Shown: one piece after another, positions 24,705 through 35,623 of the stretch
Layout: each line of letters begins with the position of its first letter
Position numbering within the stretch: position 1 is the stretch's first letter
Source of the DNA: Halichoerus grypus
Lineage: Eukaryota > Chordata > Mammalia > Carnivora > Phocidae
Direction of reading: 5' to 3'
NCBI RefSeq assembly: GCF_964656455.1
Contig: NC_135714.1
Location: 84,031,639-84,095,638, forward strand
DNA: 64,000 nucleotides
The notes under the pieces: generated by a model
The model's input: the letters and a program-made list of their open reading frames with translations, nothing else
The model's database searches: none
What the model was told of the DNA's origin: nothing
Made by a program: the position numbers and the translations under genes

Positions 24705-26420
24705 TTCTTTTCACCCCTTAAGCCTCCTACCCAAACATTCTTCCTTTTCTCTCCTTACTGATCTAGCCTCAGACCTTCTACTTTGAGAAACTCTCTCCTG
24801 AGATCACTGAATCTATTCATCTATCTGCATCTCTACCTATACTCACTGCCTTTCTTTCTATTACTATAAATTTTATGTTCATGTTTCTGAGCCAACACGT
24901 CTACATATTCCCTGGATCCCATTCTCTCTTGTTTTCTCAAATACTTCATTCTTAAAACATATACATTCTCTCTTATACTATAATTTTTCTCCTCTACTGG
25001 ATAATTCCCATTAGCCTAAAAACACACTTCAGTATTCTCATCTTTGAAAATTCTACTTTGACCCCACATATTCCTCTATTACCTGCATTTCGCAGCTCTT
25101 CTTCATGAAATATCTTGAGATATCTGTACTGCTATGTCTATTTCTTCACATTACATTTTCTCTTCATTGTGCTTGTCAAGGCACATAACTACTACATGTT
25201 GCCAAAATCCAATGGTCAGATCTCTTTTTTTATTTGAATTTTCAGCATGTTTCAATAATACTGGCCATGCTTTGTTGTCTTGGCTTTTAAGTCACCGCAT
25301 TCTTTGGGTTTTCTTCCTACTTCACTGGCTACTCTTTCTCCACCTCCTTTGCTTGCTTCTTTTCCTCTGCTTTACCTCTAATCATTGGAATGCTCTATGA
25401 AAACACTTTCTCCAGGTAATTTTTTCTACATGCTGATGTTTCTCAACTTTGTGTCTTTGGTTCCTTACACAGAACTCAAGACACAGAACTTACTTTAGAT
25501 TTCTGATAAGCATATCAAACTTAAGGTGAGCAAAATAAAAACAACCCTCCCCCAACACACACACACTCATTTTCTTTAGTCTTTTTCATTTAGTAAATGG
25601 CACAATCATCCACTCAAATTCAAGAGAAAAGCCTAGGAGCTTCTCTTTTTTTCTCACCCCTATATTCATAATATCACCAAGTCTGTAGATTCTGCCTCCA
25701 AATACATCTCATATCCATCCACTTCTTATACCACTCTAGCCCAAACTACTGTCATTCCTTCCTGGATCACAACTATCTTCTGCTACTAATCTTCTCCCGC
25801 AATCCCTATGATCCATTAACCACATAATAGGCAGAACACATCTTTTTTCAATGTAAATCAGATTATATTACTCCCTTTCAGAAGAACTCTTTGCTGGTTT
25901 ATCATCACACTTGAAATGAATTCCAAACTTATTCCATGGGTAGATCTCCATGGTCTATTCAAAGCCCTGTATGATTTGGCTCCTACCTATCTCTTCAAGG
26001 TCATATTATACCACTTTATCCATATTCCAGCTATAGCAGTCTTATGGTGTTCCTTGAAAGCTACCGTAGGATTTTTGCAATTGGAGTTTCCTTCAACTGG
26101 AATGCTCTGATCCTAAATATTTCTGTGGCTGGCTTTTTTAGATCACTGAGGTCTCAGCACAAATGTTAGCTCTTCAGAGAGCCCTTCCTTAACCAATCAA
26201 TCTAAAGCAACTTCTTCCCCAGTATCTCTCTCACTTCATACTGTTTTACTTCTTCACGTCACTTAACATTATCCAAATTTTCCTTGTTCATATCTTGTTT
26301 CCTTTTTCACTAAATTTTATGAGAACAGGAATCTTGCCAGTCTTTCTTACCATTGTATTCAGAATAATGGCAAAATAGTAGTTCCCTAAAGATATTTAAT
26401 AAAAGCCTGTTCCTGAGTGA
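24705..26420 (+). repeat. L2 LINE remnant, RT region to 3' end
   Basis: Successive L2 landmarks on the plus strand: caaaatccaatggtcagatc (25200), ttttcttcctacttcactgg (25305), tgatttggctcctacctatc (25972), ggtctcagcacaaatgttag (26150), cagagagcccttccttaacc (26180). Many lesions, with the longest open frame 88 codons. Confidence 0.65.
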
Positions 26421-27539
26421 GTCACTCGACCTCTCTCACATTTGTGAACTTATGAGTGCTAGGCTTAGCTCTGGGTCCAGGGAATACAAAGGCGAATAAG
26501 GCATGGCTCCTTGAGGATCTCATACATTCATCCCTTCAACAAATATTTACTGAATGTATATTATACTAAGTTCCAGGTACTGTTTAATCTGTGTTTAGTT
26601 CCCTCCTCAGTAAAATGGAGTTTTGTTAACCAACTCCATCTCACAGAAATGTATAAACAGGATGAATATGAAAATAATGTACAAAATGAGATGTAGCATA
26701 AACATGTTATTTATATAGTACTATTTACTGCACTTGCCTCTTTCCTTTGGTCCGGTAATGGGCGGGAACTCATGACAAGAGACAGCCAACTGATAAAAAC
26801 AGCTATATAAATTTTGGTACTCACTGAAGGCAATAAATATGAATGCCCTTTTCATGGGCACATAGTAACTAAACCATCTGGGGTCATGAATTCTTTAGTT
26901 GTGATAGTAACAAGTGTTAATTTTCCACAGTGCTGTTGCACAAATAACCATTCTATTTACCCTTATGGAAAATTAGGGAGTACCCGGGTCAATTGCTCCT
27001 CTCCATCGCACCATCTAATTTTTCATAGGCTCTAGGACACACATAGAGGGGCGTCAGGGACCTGGTATGGGCCTGCAGAGCTCTTACGACTCTTGAATGA
27101 TGTACCGGACACCTGGTACCTGTGCCACAACTGTCCTTAATCCTTCAAAAGCACTGACCTAAAGGGCTTGTCCACTGTGATAAAGCCAACAGAAATAGGC
27201 TGGGGACGGGGCAACTGAGAAGAGGGTAAGTTAGGGAGGAAAGCCTTCAGCCTTCCCGGGGTAAGCAACGAACCCTGGAACACACCTCCGGTCACAGGAG
27301 CATGTTAAGGTTCATTTGCAGATATTCACCATTTGTACAGCCGTCCGCCCTTAATAAAATTAATTTTGCAGTCAGTCTTGACTGACAGACCTCTTTTTTC
27401 TTACTTGCGAATTACCTGTAAAATGAGAGAAACAGAGGAGGAAGGGAAAGAATAAAGGAGATGTCGGGTGAGGGAGTAAAGAAACGAGTCAGGGTGGAGG
27501 AGAGAAAAGGGTCTGTGGCTGTTTCGCCAGTCTCTGACA
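26421..27539. other. SLC9B1 upstream/first-intron flank of the CpG island
   Basis: A short old repeat-like piece (caacaaatatttactgaatg) is at 26540-26560. The rest is unique-looking DNA, becoming GC-richer towards 27.5 kb. No gene recognised. Confidence 0.5.
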
Positions 27540-28010
27540 AAGGAGCCACGAATCCTCCTGAAGCGGGAGGAAAGGAGTCCCTCGGGTCCACAGGAAGGGA
27601 AGGACGGCGCGAGACGAGGGACCAGTCGTGCCCAAGGGCCTGGAAAGGGACGGAGTTGAGAAAAATGGACCGTACCTACAATTCCTTCAGCATCCCTCGC
27701 TACCCCGGGAGCGGCCCTGGCGCCCAGCAACCGCCGCGTACAGCACGCGCCGCGCTGGGGCGGGGGGGTGGTGGAGAGATGCGGGGGAGGGGGCGTGAAA
27801 GCCGCCAGGACCCGACCCCCGCGCGGGCAGCTGGGGCCAGGCTAATGGCCGCTGGCTCCGCGGAGGGCGGCGGGGCGGGGTCTGGGCGGGGCTGGCGGGG
27901 TCTGGGCGGGGCTGGCGGGGTCTGGGCGGGGCTGGCGGGGACGGGGCGGGGCTAGTGACGGCTGCGCCTGTAAGTGGTGTGTGGTGGGCGCTCTGGCCTG
28001 TGGAGGTGAG
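27540..28010. promoter_or_regulatory. CpG island, probable SLC9B1 promoter, possibly bidirectional
   Basis: The most CpG-dense unique segment in the window; the L1 5' UTR near 58.5-59.1 kb is the only other GC-rich patch. It has many GGGCGGGG (Sp1/KLF) boxes at 27870-27955 and no TATA box that I can see. It lies upstream of the SLC9B1 start codon on the minus strand and downstream of the SLC9B2 stop, which fits the adjoining human arrangement. Possible minus-strand exon-1 donors are TGTAG|GTACGG (exon end 27676) and ACAG|GTAATT (near 27418). Plus-strand donor-like sites, CCT|GTAAGT (exon end 27969) and GGAG|GTGAGA (exon end 28005), leave room for an antisense transcript. The long open frames across the island are GC-driven and are not called genes. 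Confidence 0.7.
27881..27940. repeat. 3 x 20-bp GC-box tandem repeat
   Basis: Three exact consecutive copies of TCTGGGCGGGGCTGGCGGGG (27881-27900, 27901-27920, 27921-27940), followed by a partial copy running into ACGGGGCGGGGCTAGTG. Each unit holds one GGGCGGGG Sp1-type box. It is a minisatellite within the CpG island. Confidence 0.95.
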
Positions 28011-28244
28011 AGTTTTGGGGTTTGCCGCGAGCACCTGGTGTGCTTTCCGTCTATTCGACTCGTTCCTTTCCACGTCTCTTGTGAATATTGACCTATTGGA
28101 TTGTCAAAGTCCAGGGACAGAGTTGACATCACAGGGCCCTTCAGCCAAAAAGCAGCGCCAGGGGGCTGCACGTGCCAGAAGTGACTTGTCACAACTCACG
28201 TTTCCTCTGAAGCCAGCTTAAATATAGTGCGGTTGTAAAAGAGA

Positions 28245-28450
28245 ATAGTCTCTGGGGTTAAGACTGTCTGGGCTCAAATTTCAGCACTGCCACTCTACAG
28301 CTATGGAATGACAGACAAATACATAGACTCCCCGAGCTTCCGTTTTCTCTTCTGTAAAGGACGTGGTTGGTGGCGGTGTGAGATAAGTGAATTGATACGT
28401 GACAAGTGTCTGGAACAGGGCTCGGTCCAAAGTAAACACTCAATGTCCTG
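28245..28450 (+). repeat. MIR
   Basis: Sense MIR: gactgtctgggctcaaat, cactgccactctacagctatg, cttccgttttctcttctgt, ccaaagtaaacactcaatg. Confidence 0.7.
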
Positions 28451-28759
28451 TTGTTAGTATAAAACCTTTTTTTTTTTTTCACATGAAATCTTATGTGGAG
28501 AACTTCATATGAAACGAAAGCAGAGCTACTCTAGTTGAGGGTGGGCCCCTAGAAGCTTTGGGTTCTTAGTCCTAAGGCTCCTCTTACGGAATCTCCAAGA
28601 TTCCTAAAAGAGGAAAAACAACTGTTATTGGATTAAGTCCAAACTTTTTATGAAGACAAACTGCCCTTTTCTAACTTCGCTCCTGATACTCCAAACAACT
28701 TCAATTCCTGCACACACTGTATCCCTTTTTGCCTATGTGTTTTTTTAATGTTATTTTAT

Positions 28760-28961
28760 TTTTTTTTAAGAGAGAGAGAGTGTACGTCCAGGCATCGGGG
28801 TGGGGGTGGGGGCGGGGCAGAGGGCGAGGGAGAGAGAATCCTAGGCAGGCTCCAGGCCCAGCACAGAGCCCTAGGAGGGGCTGCATCCCAGACTCTGAGA
28901 TCATGACCTCAGCCGAAATCAAGAGTAGGATGTTTAACCGACTCAGCCACTCAGGCGCCCC
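28760..28961 (-). mobile_element. CAN-SINE
   Basis: Antisense SINE with a G-rich interruption and end gactcagccactcaggcgccc. Flanks taatgttattttat (28746-28759) and taaagttattctat (28962-28975). Confidence 0.9.
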
Positions 28962-29445
28962 TAAAGTTATTCTATCAAGAGTGTTCTCTTTCCCCTTTTC
29001 TTAGTTATCCTTTAAAATCTGACTTAAATTACAACTCTTTCTAGGGCAATCAAATAAAAAAATTCTCCCTCATCTTTAGCATGGTGTAGACATCTCAGCA
29101 AGGATTGAAAGTTATTTTCTCCCTTGTTTTAGGAGAATAGACAAGATTTTTTGTGATTATAGGGTTAGGGAAATGCTTTGTTCTCCTGGCAGGGAAGGGA
29201 AAAGCAGGATACTGGTGGCGGAACAGAGGGTAGAGCTGGGAAGGAAGGCTTTTGAGAGGAGTCTGACGGCCTCTAGGGCACTGCTCTGTGCTCCAGATGC
29301 AATGAACTACTGGAGAGGTTAGTGCTTTAGGGTCCATCTAAGGAGTTTGGAGAGCACATCAACAAGTGGGGTTTTGGAATTCTCATCAGAACAGAGGGCT
29401 GAAGTCAGATTTAATTTGGGTTTGTCAACTAAAACCTGTGTTACT

Positions 29446-29615
29446 GCTGGAGTGGAAGGGTGAGAGGGATGGGGTGGCTGGGTAATGGACATTGGGGAAG
29501 GTATATGCTATGGTGAGCGCTGTGAATTGTGTAAGACTGATGAATCACAGACCTGTACCCCTGAAACAAATAATACATTATATGTTAATAAAAATAAATA
29601 AATTATTAAAAAAAA
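29446..29615 (+). mobile_element. 170-bp L1 insertion ending in unit A only
   Basis: Sense L1 3' UTR unit A (ggatggggtggctgggtaat, ggtgagcgctgtgaattgtg, tacattatatgttaataa) directly followed by an A-rich tail. Exact 16-bp duplication taaaacctgtgttact at 29430-29445 and 29616-29631. Unit B is absent. Confidence 0.92.
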
Positions 29616-29631
29616 TAAAACCTGTGTTACT

Positions 29632-30252
29632 TGTTCCTAAAATGGCACAAAGCAGTTCCCACCGGTTAAAAAGAACTACATAAATTATTCATATAGAAAT
29701 ACAATGTTCTGAAACATTTCAAAAATAATGTCCTTCATTTATTTAAAGATAACATGATGAAAATTTAATAATGGTTTAAAAAACATTTAAAAAACATCGA
29801 TACCTTTTCTTGTAAAAACTTGAGTAACTTAAAAGTAATTAAGTTGATTATATTTGCAACCACGTCATTGAAAGCAAAACACTTTTGAGGAACGAGGATT
29901 TTTTCACTAAATTTGACATGATGAAAATAGCTTAAAAATATCTTCTATATAAATGGTTCTTTACATTGGGAAGCAATAAATTGAAAGGTGATGGTCAAAT
30001 AATAAAAATAGAAATGTGGTCAAACTTGGTTAAAATTTAACTGCCAATTTTCTTTTCCATTCCTACCTGTCACTAATTCTCTTATCCACCTTAAGTACCA
30101 ATTATTTACTATATTCCAGGCTTCACTATTTCAAACTTTTCTAATATGCCCACCCTTTGACCTAGTTTTCTTTTTCACCTTACTCTCTAATATTAATACA
30201 TCAATTCAAATTGAAGGTCCATTTCAAGTTTTGCTTCCTTTAAGAAATTTTT
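29632..30252. other. intergenic/UTR DNA, nothing recognised
   Basis: AT-rich, with no gene, SINE or L1 that I can identify. It may be part of a long SLC9B2 3' UTR. Confidence 0.5.
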
Positions 30253-30266
30253 CTTAGAACACTTTT

Positions 30267-30748
30267 AAAAAATTTTTTTATTGTTATGTTAATCACCATA
30301 CACTACATCATTAGTTTTTGATGTAGTGTTCCATGATTCATTGTTTGTGCATAACACCCAGTGCTCCATGCAGAATGTGCCCTCTTTAATACCCATCACC
30401 AGGCTAACCCATTCTCCCACCCCCTCCCCTCCAGACCCTCAGTTTGTTTTTCAGAGTCCATCGTCTCATGATTCATCTCCCCCTCCGATTTCCCCCCCTT
30501 CATTCTTCCCCTCCTGCTATCTTCTTTTTTTTTAATTAACATATATTGCATTATTTGTTTCAGAGGTACAGTTCTGTGATTCAACAGTCTTGCACAATTC
30601 ACAGCGCTCACCATAGCACATACCCTCCCCAATGTCTATCACCCAGCCACCCCATCCCTCCCACCCCCCACCACTCCAGCAACCCTGTTTGTTTCCTGAG
30701 ATTAAGAATTCCTCATATCAGTGAGGTCATATGATACATGTCTTTCTC
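30267..30748 (-). mobile_element. 5'-truncated L1, two-unit 3' end (B plus A)
   Basis: Antisense unit B (catcattagtttttgatgta, cacccagtgctccatg), an internal A-rich junction near 30525-30545, then unit A (ttgtttcagaggtacagttc, cacagcgctcaccatagc). Exact 14-bp duplication cttagaacactttt at 30253-30266 and 30749-30762. Confidence 0.92.
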
Positions 30749-30789
30749 CTTAGAACACTTTTGAATTATTCATTTGAATTACAGCTATT

Positions 30790-31010
30790 TGTACATATCT
30801 TATTTCCTTATAAGATTCTTGAAGGCAAGTATCATGTCTCATTCATATTTGTATTCTCCACAGTGTCAGTTTCCCACTAGAATTCAAGTTCCATTAAGCA
30901 GAGCCCTTGAACATCTTGGTCATTGCTGTATTCCTCGGTACTTAGCATAATGCCTGGCACATAGTAGCATATTATAAGTGCATTTTGAGTGCGTGAATGT
31001 AAGGATTTGT
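30790..31010 (+). repeat. L2 3' end fragment
   Basis: Two L2-like 3' phrases: ttcttgaaggcaagtatcatg, then cttagcataatgcctggcacatagtag. Confidence 0.6.
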
Positions 31011-31625
31011 CTGTTTTATTGACTGCAAAATGAATATTTGAATATTACCAGGTGAATGAATGATTATTTGGAAGTCTCAGTATTCATTATACACAACAGA
31101 AGTTCTTCAATCTGTGTATCTTCACAGAAGTTAAATATAAAGTATTTATGTTGCCTTTCACCTAATTCAGTGGATGATGTATCTTTCTGAAAATAAGACA
31201 TCCTCTAGAACTGCAAGAGTAAAATGTAAAAGAATCAAAATAAAATGGATGTTTACATTAAGTTTCAGTTTTGTTCCTTGTACTTTTCTGTTCTAAATTT
31301 TCTGCAATGAAAATGTCTTATTTTGCAATCAGGAAAAAATAATACTATTTTTAAAGAGTGTAAATGATGAGATCATTTGCAAATGTGTGGCTGAGGAAAC
31401 TTTAAGGACACCCAAGTCCAATCAAGGCTATCTGGAATTAATGCCAGAGAGAAAAATATTGGAATGTGAAAATAATTTAGAGCTGAAACCTAATCAGCTG
31501 CTTAAAAAACAAAAAACAAACAAACAAAAAAACCTCTCAGAGGAGAGATGGATGGCACTGACCCTAGGGAAAAAAGGACATGGTACAGTGACTTTTTTAG
31601 CAATGTCCTTGAAGTATGACACCCT

Positions 31626-32005
31626 TGCAATGGACTGTTTCATATGTTGAAGCCCTAATCCCCAGTGTGATGTTATGTGGAGATGGGGGCCTTTGGAGGT
31701 AATTAGGATTAGATGCGGTCATGAGGGTGGGGCCCTCATGATGGGATTAGTGTGCTTGTAAGAAAAGATGCCAGAGAGCTTACATATTACCCCTCCCCCC
31801 ACCCATTCTCATCTCTTTCCCTACCATGTGAGGACGCAGCAAGGAAGCCATAAGCAACCTAGGAAGAGAGCCCTCACCAGAACCTGATTATGCTAGCACC
31901 CTCATGCTGGACTTCCATCCTTCAGAACTATGAGAAAATAAATGTCTGTTGTTTAAGTCACTCAGTCTATGGTACTTTTTATAGCAGCCCAAGCAGACAA
32001 AGACA
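31626..32005 (+). mobile_element. MLT1-like LTR (MaLR), 5' deletion
   Basis: ttgaagccctaatccccag, ggtcatgagggtggggccct, ccatgtgaggacgcagcaag, gaaaataaatgtctgttgtt and gcagcccaagcagacaaagaca in order. About 25 bases are missing near the 5' end after tgcaatggactg, and no matching 5-bp flanks were found. Confidence 0.8.
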
Positions 32006-32069
32006 GAGCTAGGAGACTAAGATCTGAAGTGTTATGTGGCAAGTGGTTTTCCATACTGGAAGAAGATCC

Positions 32070-33868
32070 CCTCAGTGATTCCGTTGATAAATGTTTATTA
32101 AATGCCTACTGTGTTTCATGCCCTGTGCAAACTACTGAGGATCCAAAGATGACCAAGACAAGGTTCTCACCCCTAAGGAGCTGATTTCATAGGAGACAAG
32201 CATGTAAACAAACTCAAAAAAGGGTTATAAGGGCTCTGGCAGAAGTATGTATGGGCACATAGATCCCTTTCACAGGGACTCAGGGGGTAGAGTCATTGTT
32301 TCTGTCTGTGGTTGGGGTGGGGTAGGTTTGGTCGGCCTGAGTCAACATCTGTATCAGGTTAACTCTGAGTTCACCAACCAAGTGGACAGCTGTGACTCAC
32401 AATGTGGTGATAAACCTGAGACTTCAATGGTGAGCCCTGCACAGGCCCATACTGGACAGTTACAGAGATTTAGTTGGTGGCTGCCCACCAAGGACAGGGA
32501 GGACAGAACTCGCTGCATGCTCTCCAAAATGGAACTGGCTATTGGCAGTGGCTGAATGGCCTCTTTCACCATTTCTACACTGTGAATTTTCACTTCTCAT
32601 TCTTCTTTGGGGCCTTGACTATTTATAACAACATTCTCATTTACTTATACTAACTGTATTTTGTACAAGTTAACAAGCATTGAATGCTTGTTACTTTGAC
32701 AAAAACTACTGGAGAATGTGGGACCTGGCATTAACTGCAGCACCCTTCTGGGTCACATGCCTTTTGCTGTCTAAGTCCTAATCACCCGCTCCCCCCCCCA
32801 TCCTAGCCAAGACCCTACTTTCTCTGGAAGCTGTGCCTAAACTGCACCAACCCTGGATTAGGTAGGTGCTCCTGTTATGAGCCCCCTAGACTCCCATATT
32901 TCCTGCATCATAGCACTTACACTATTTTGAAATCTCTTATTTAATTGTCTCCTCTATCAGACTGTCAGAGCCTTAAGGACAGGAACAGTTTTGATGATGT
33001 GCCTAGGTCATCAAATCTTCCACTAAGTATTTGTTGAATGAATCTGGTTTCAGAGCCTGTCAAAGGAGAGGACCAGATGAGCATTCGGTTTATGTTGCTA
33101 CCACCAAGGTGCACCTAACCAATGAAGTTCCAATTTATATCCATCTGAATTTTGGTGTAAATTAATCCAATCCAAATAAAGAGTATAAACTAGAAGAAAA
33201 CACAGGACCATAGAATAACCAAATTCAGGCTGATGTAAAAATGAAGCTGTTATGGCATCATATTACATTAGCCTTATAAAAATTAAGCTGGTTTTGAACA
33301 GAGGTGAAAGTCATGGAGAAAGGGTCTGGAACAGTAGTTTAAGGACAAGAGAGGAATGGATAGGCTTTATGCAGATCAGCTTGGTAGGATCAGAATATTT
33401 ATAATCTATTCATTTAACACATATTTAATATCTACTTCAAGATTAGACTGAACTTTGGATTCTGGGTTAAAGAGTTTAGATGGGATATGACAAGTAAGTA
33501 ATAAATGCTTCAGGTATACATACACCATGAGAAAAGCTGTGAACTATATTCAAACATGATTATTCTAGCAACTAGGCAGGAGTTGACCTAGAATTAAGTA
33601 GAACTTAAAGGTGATACACAAAAGCAGAGATGGTCTATTGAATAAGTGGGATAAAATGTGACACATGCAGATAAGCCTTTCTTCTACTATCTTCTCTGCA
33701 GGCATGCTACAATGTTTGAAATTCTTGCCACAGAAATCACTCTTTCAGTTTAAGTTACTATCTTTAGAAAGCCTGTTACTAAGTGATGGTAACACTCAAT
33801 ACAATGGTACCCCTGTCTCCCAAATCTGATCTTTCCTTCCTCCTAGGTATCTCATCAATGAATGCTTA
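32070..33868. other. intergenic/UTR DNA with weak ancient repeats
   Basis: 32080-32210 resembles an old L2/MIR-class repeat (tgcctactgtgtttcatgccc). 32935-33045 resembles an L2 3' end (agtatttgttgaatgaatc). Nothing else is recognised and no coding exon was found. Confidence 0.45.
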
Positions 33869-34184
33869 GTGGGAGGCAATATTTTCACACCTTCTCAGAG
33901 CTGGGTGTGGTCATCACCAGTAGAATGTAAGAGGAGAGATGTGGCCAAATTCCACATCACTTCCTCAAGAATAAATTGCTTGCCTCAGATTCCACCCCTC
34001 CACTTCTTCCTGAAGTCTAGAAAGGAGACATGGGAGAGATTCATCTTTAACCTATGTTTTAAGCTAGGGCTTAAGACATGTCAGTGCCTCAAGAGAGAAG
34101 GACATGGGTCTCTGAGCAGACCCATGAGCTGAGTAATCCTGTCAGCATCAACTAGGAAGCCAGTTTCATGAGAGGGAAATAAAT

Positions 34185-35080
34185 TTCCATTTTCTTTTAA
34201 ATACTTTATTTTTTTGTTTCTTCATTATAGCAGCTTACCTTACTCTAATTAATATTATGTTCATGAGATTGGCATTGATTTGAAAATTAGCTATCTCTCA
34301 CCTAGAGAAGAGGAAGACCCTGAAGACGTGGGTCACAAGAAACAAATAAGAAAGGGCTGAATCAGGGCCCTCCTTAGGGGAAGGCAAACTCAGATGGGCT
34401 GCTAAAATGGGAGACTCTGTGTTGCCACCTAGGAGAGAGGATAAGGTCTTTTGATAATCTAGATAGGTCCAAGAGGAAGAACCAATGAAGACACTTTGCA
34501 TACTTGAGAATTTTGGTGGGACCAATCAGTTACAATAATTCACAGAAAGGTAGCAAGAGAGGTAGAAATGGAGAAGAGGCAGATTGGCACAGAAAGTGCA
34601 GATAGAAACTGATGAGGAATTGCATTATGGTATTTAAAAATAAAAAAGAAAAGAGGAGCCCAAAACATTTCAAGGCATGAGTGGTCAGGTGACCATGAAT
34701 CATGAAACTATGACCATAGCAGTATGTTAGAACAAACTGTTGGCTAGTAGAACAGGATACTGAATTTGATCTTTTCCATGTTAATTTTAAATTGTGGTAG
34801 TACATTTTACCGAACAATTTAAGATACATAATGAAGAGGTATTTGAAACAAACAAACAAACAAAAAAAGGTCGAAAAATCAGGTTGGAGATGTAGAATAT
34901 TACCACCCACATGAAAAGGATAATGGTTAAAAATGCTCTTTCAAGACATAGCCACACTTTTGGTTCTATTACATTTAAAGTTTGAACATCACATATCTCA
35001 GTATGCATCTAGATAACGTAGCCTCTGCTAGTTGGTAAAAGTTTTCTAATCATTATATTCAGCATTGTCTCTTTTCACCT
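34185..35080 (-). other. SLC9B2: candidate SLC9B2 3' UTR
   Basis: Downstream of the SLC9B2 stop codon in transcript sense. The first canonical AATAAA I found on the minus strand is at 34210-34205, about 870 nt after the stop. The sequence is AT-rich and has no SINE or young L1, as expected for a retained UTR. In human the SLC9B2 3' end lies very close to the SLC9B1 start, so a much longer UTR, approaching 28 kb here, cannot be excluded. Only RNA data can settle the real end. Confidence 0.35.
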
Positions 35081-35302
35081 CTAAACTTGTATAGAGGTCT
35101 CTTCCTGAACTTCTTCATCTTTATTTTGATGTTTAGCTTTCTGGAGAAGCCTGGGACCCAGCAAACCAATGAGTAGACTTCCAATTGGGGCTGTGATGAG
35201 GATGGACAAAAATGCCACTGTCAACACATCCATTCCGTATTCTTCTAACTGTTTCTCTCCATGTGATCTTGCCGTGTCCAAAGCCACAGATCCTATGGCA
35301 GC
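35081..35302 (-). CDS. SLC9B2: SLC9B2 (NHA2) last exon and stop codon
   Basis: 73 codons plus TAG (35083-35081), starting in phase 0 after a CTTTTATAG acceptor (AG at 35304-35303). The peptide begins AAIGSVALDTARSHGEKQLE. It continues with the last membrane helix (VLTVAFLSILITAPIGSLLI) and the cytosolic tail LLQKAKHQNKDEEVQ, ending SIQV. The 73-codon length equals human residues 465-537. The ending EETSIQV against human GETSVQV identifies SLC9B2, because SLC9B1 ends differently (after TRHYDPSKIK). The preceding exon ends in phase 0, so all five exons join without a break to 240 codons. The 3' UTR follows towards lower coordinates. Confidence 0.97.
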   Translation of the reverse strand, partial: AAIGSVALDTARSHGEKQLEEYGMDVLTVAFLSILITAPIGSLLIGLLGPRLLQKAKHQNKDEEVQEETSIQV

Positions 35303-35424
35303 CTATAAAAGTTTAAGGTAACATTGGAAACATAAGATAATTGCATAGAGAAAAGGTGAATTATTTTGTCATTTGCAAAAACAAATTGCTTGTTTTTTTT
35401 GCTCAGCTAAGAAAGTTCTTTTAG

Positions 35425-35623
35425 GGGGTGCCTGGGTGGCTCAGTCGTTAAGCGTCGCCTTCGGCTCAGGTCGTGATCCCAGGGTCCTGGGATTGAGCCC
35501 TGCATCGGGCTCCCTGCTCAGCGGGTGGCCGGCTTCTCCCTCTCCCACTCCCCCTGCTTGTGTTCCCTCTCTCGCTGTGTGTCTCTCTGTCAAATAAATA
35601 AATAAAAAGTCTTTAAAAAAAAA
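35425..35623 (+). mobile_element. CAN-SINE just upstream of the SLC9B2 last exon
   Basis: Well-preserved SINE (gggggtgcctgggtggctca, cccagggtcctgggattgag). Near-exact 16-bp duplication aagaaagttcttttag / aagaaagttctattag at 35409-35424 and 35624-35639. It lies 122 bp from the acceptor of the last exon and is antisense to SLC9B2. Confidence 0.95.

Noticed and set aside
27461..27955. 164-codon plus-strand frame in the CpG island
   Set aside because: Composition follows GC content (Gly/Arg-rich low complexity), frames are open on both strands there, and it resembles no family.
27687..28192. 128- and 116-codon minus-strand frames in the CpG island
   Set aside because: Pro/Arg/Ala-rich translations of the GC-box repeat. 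They share the repeat in two frames, which is a mark of accident rather than coding.
32247..32555. 102-codon plus-strand frame
   Set aside because: No recognisable domain, not in either SLC9B gene, and a similar-sized frame exists on the opposite strand. Treated as chance.
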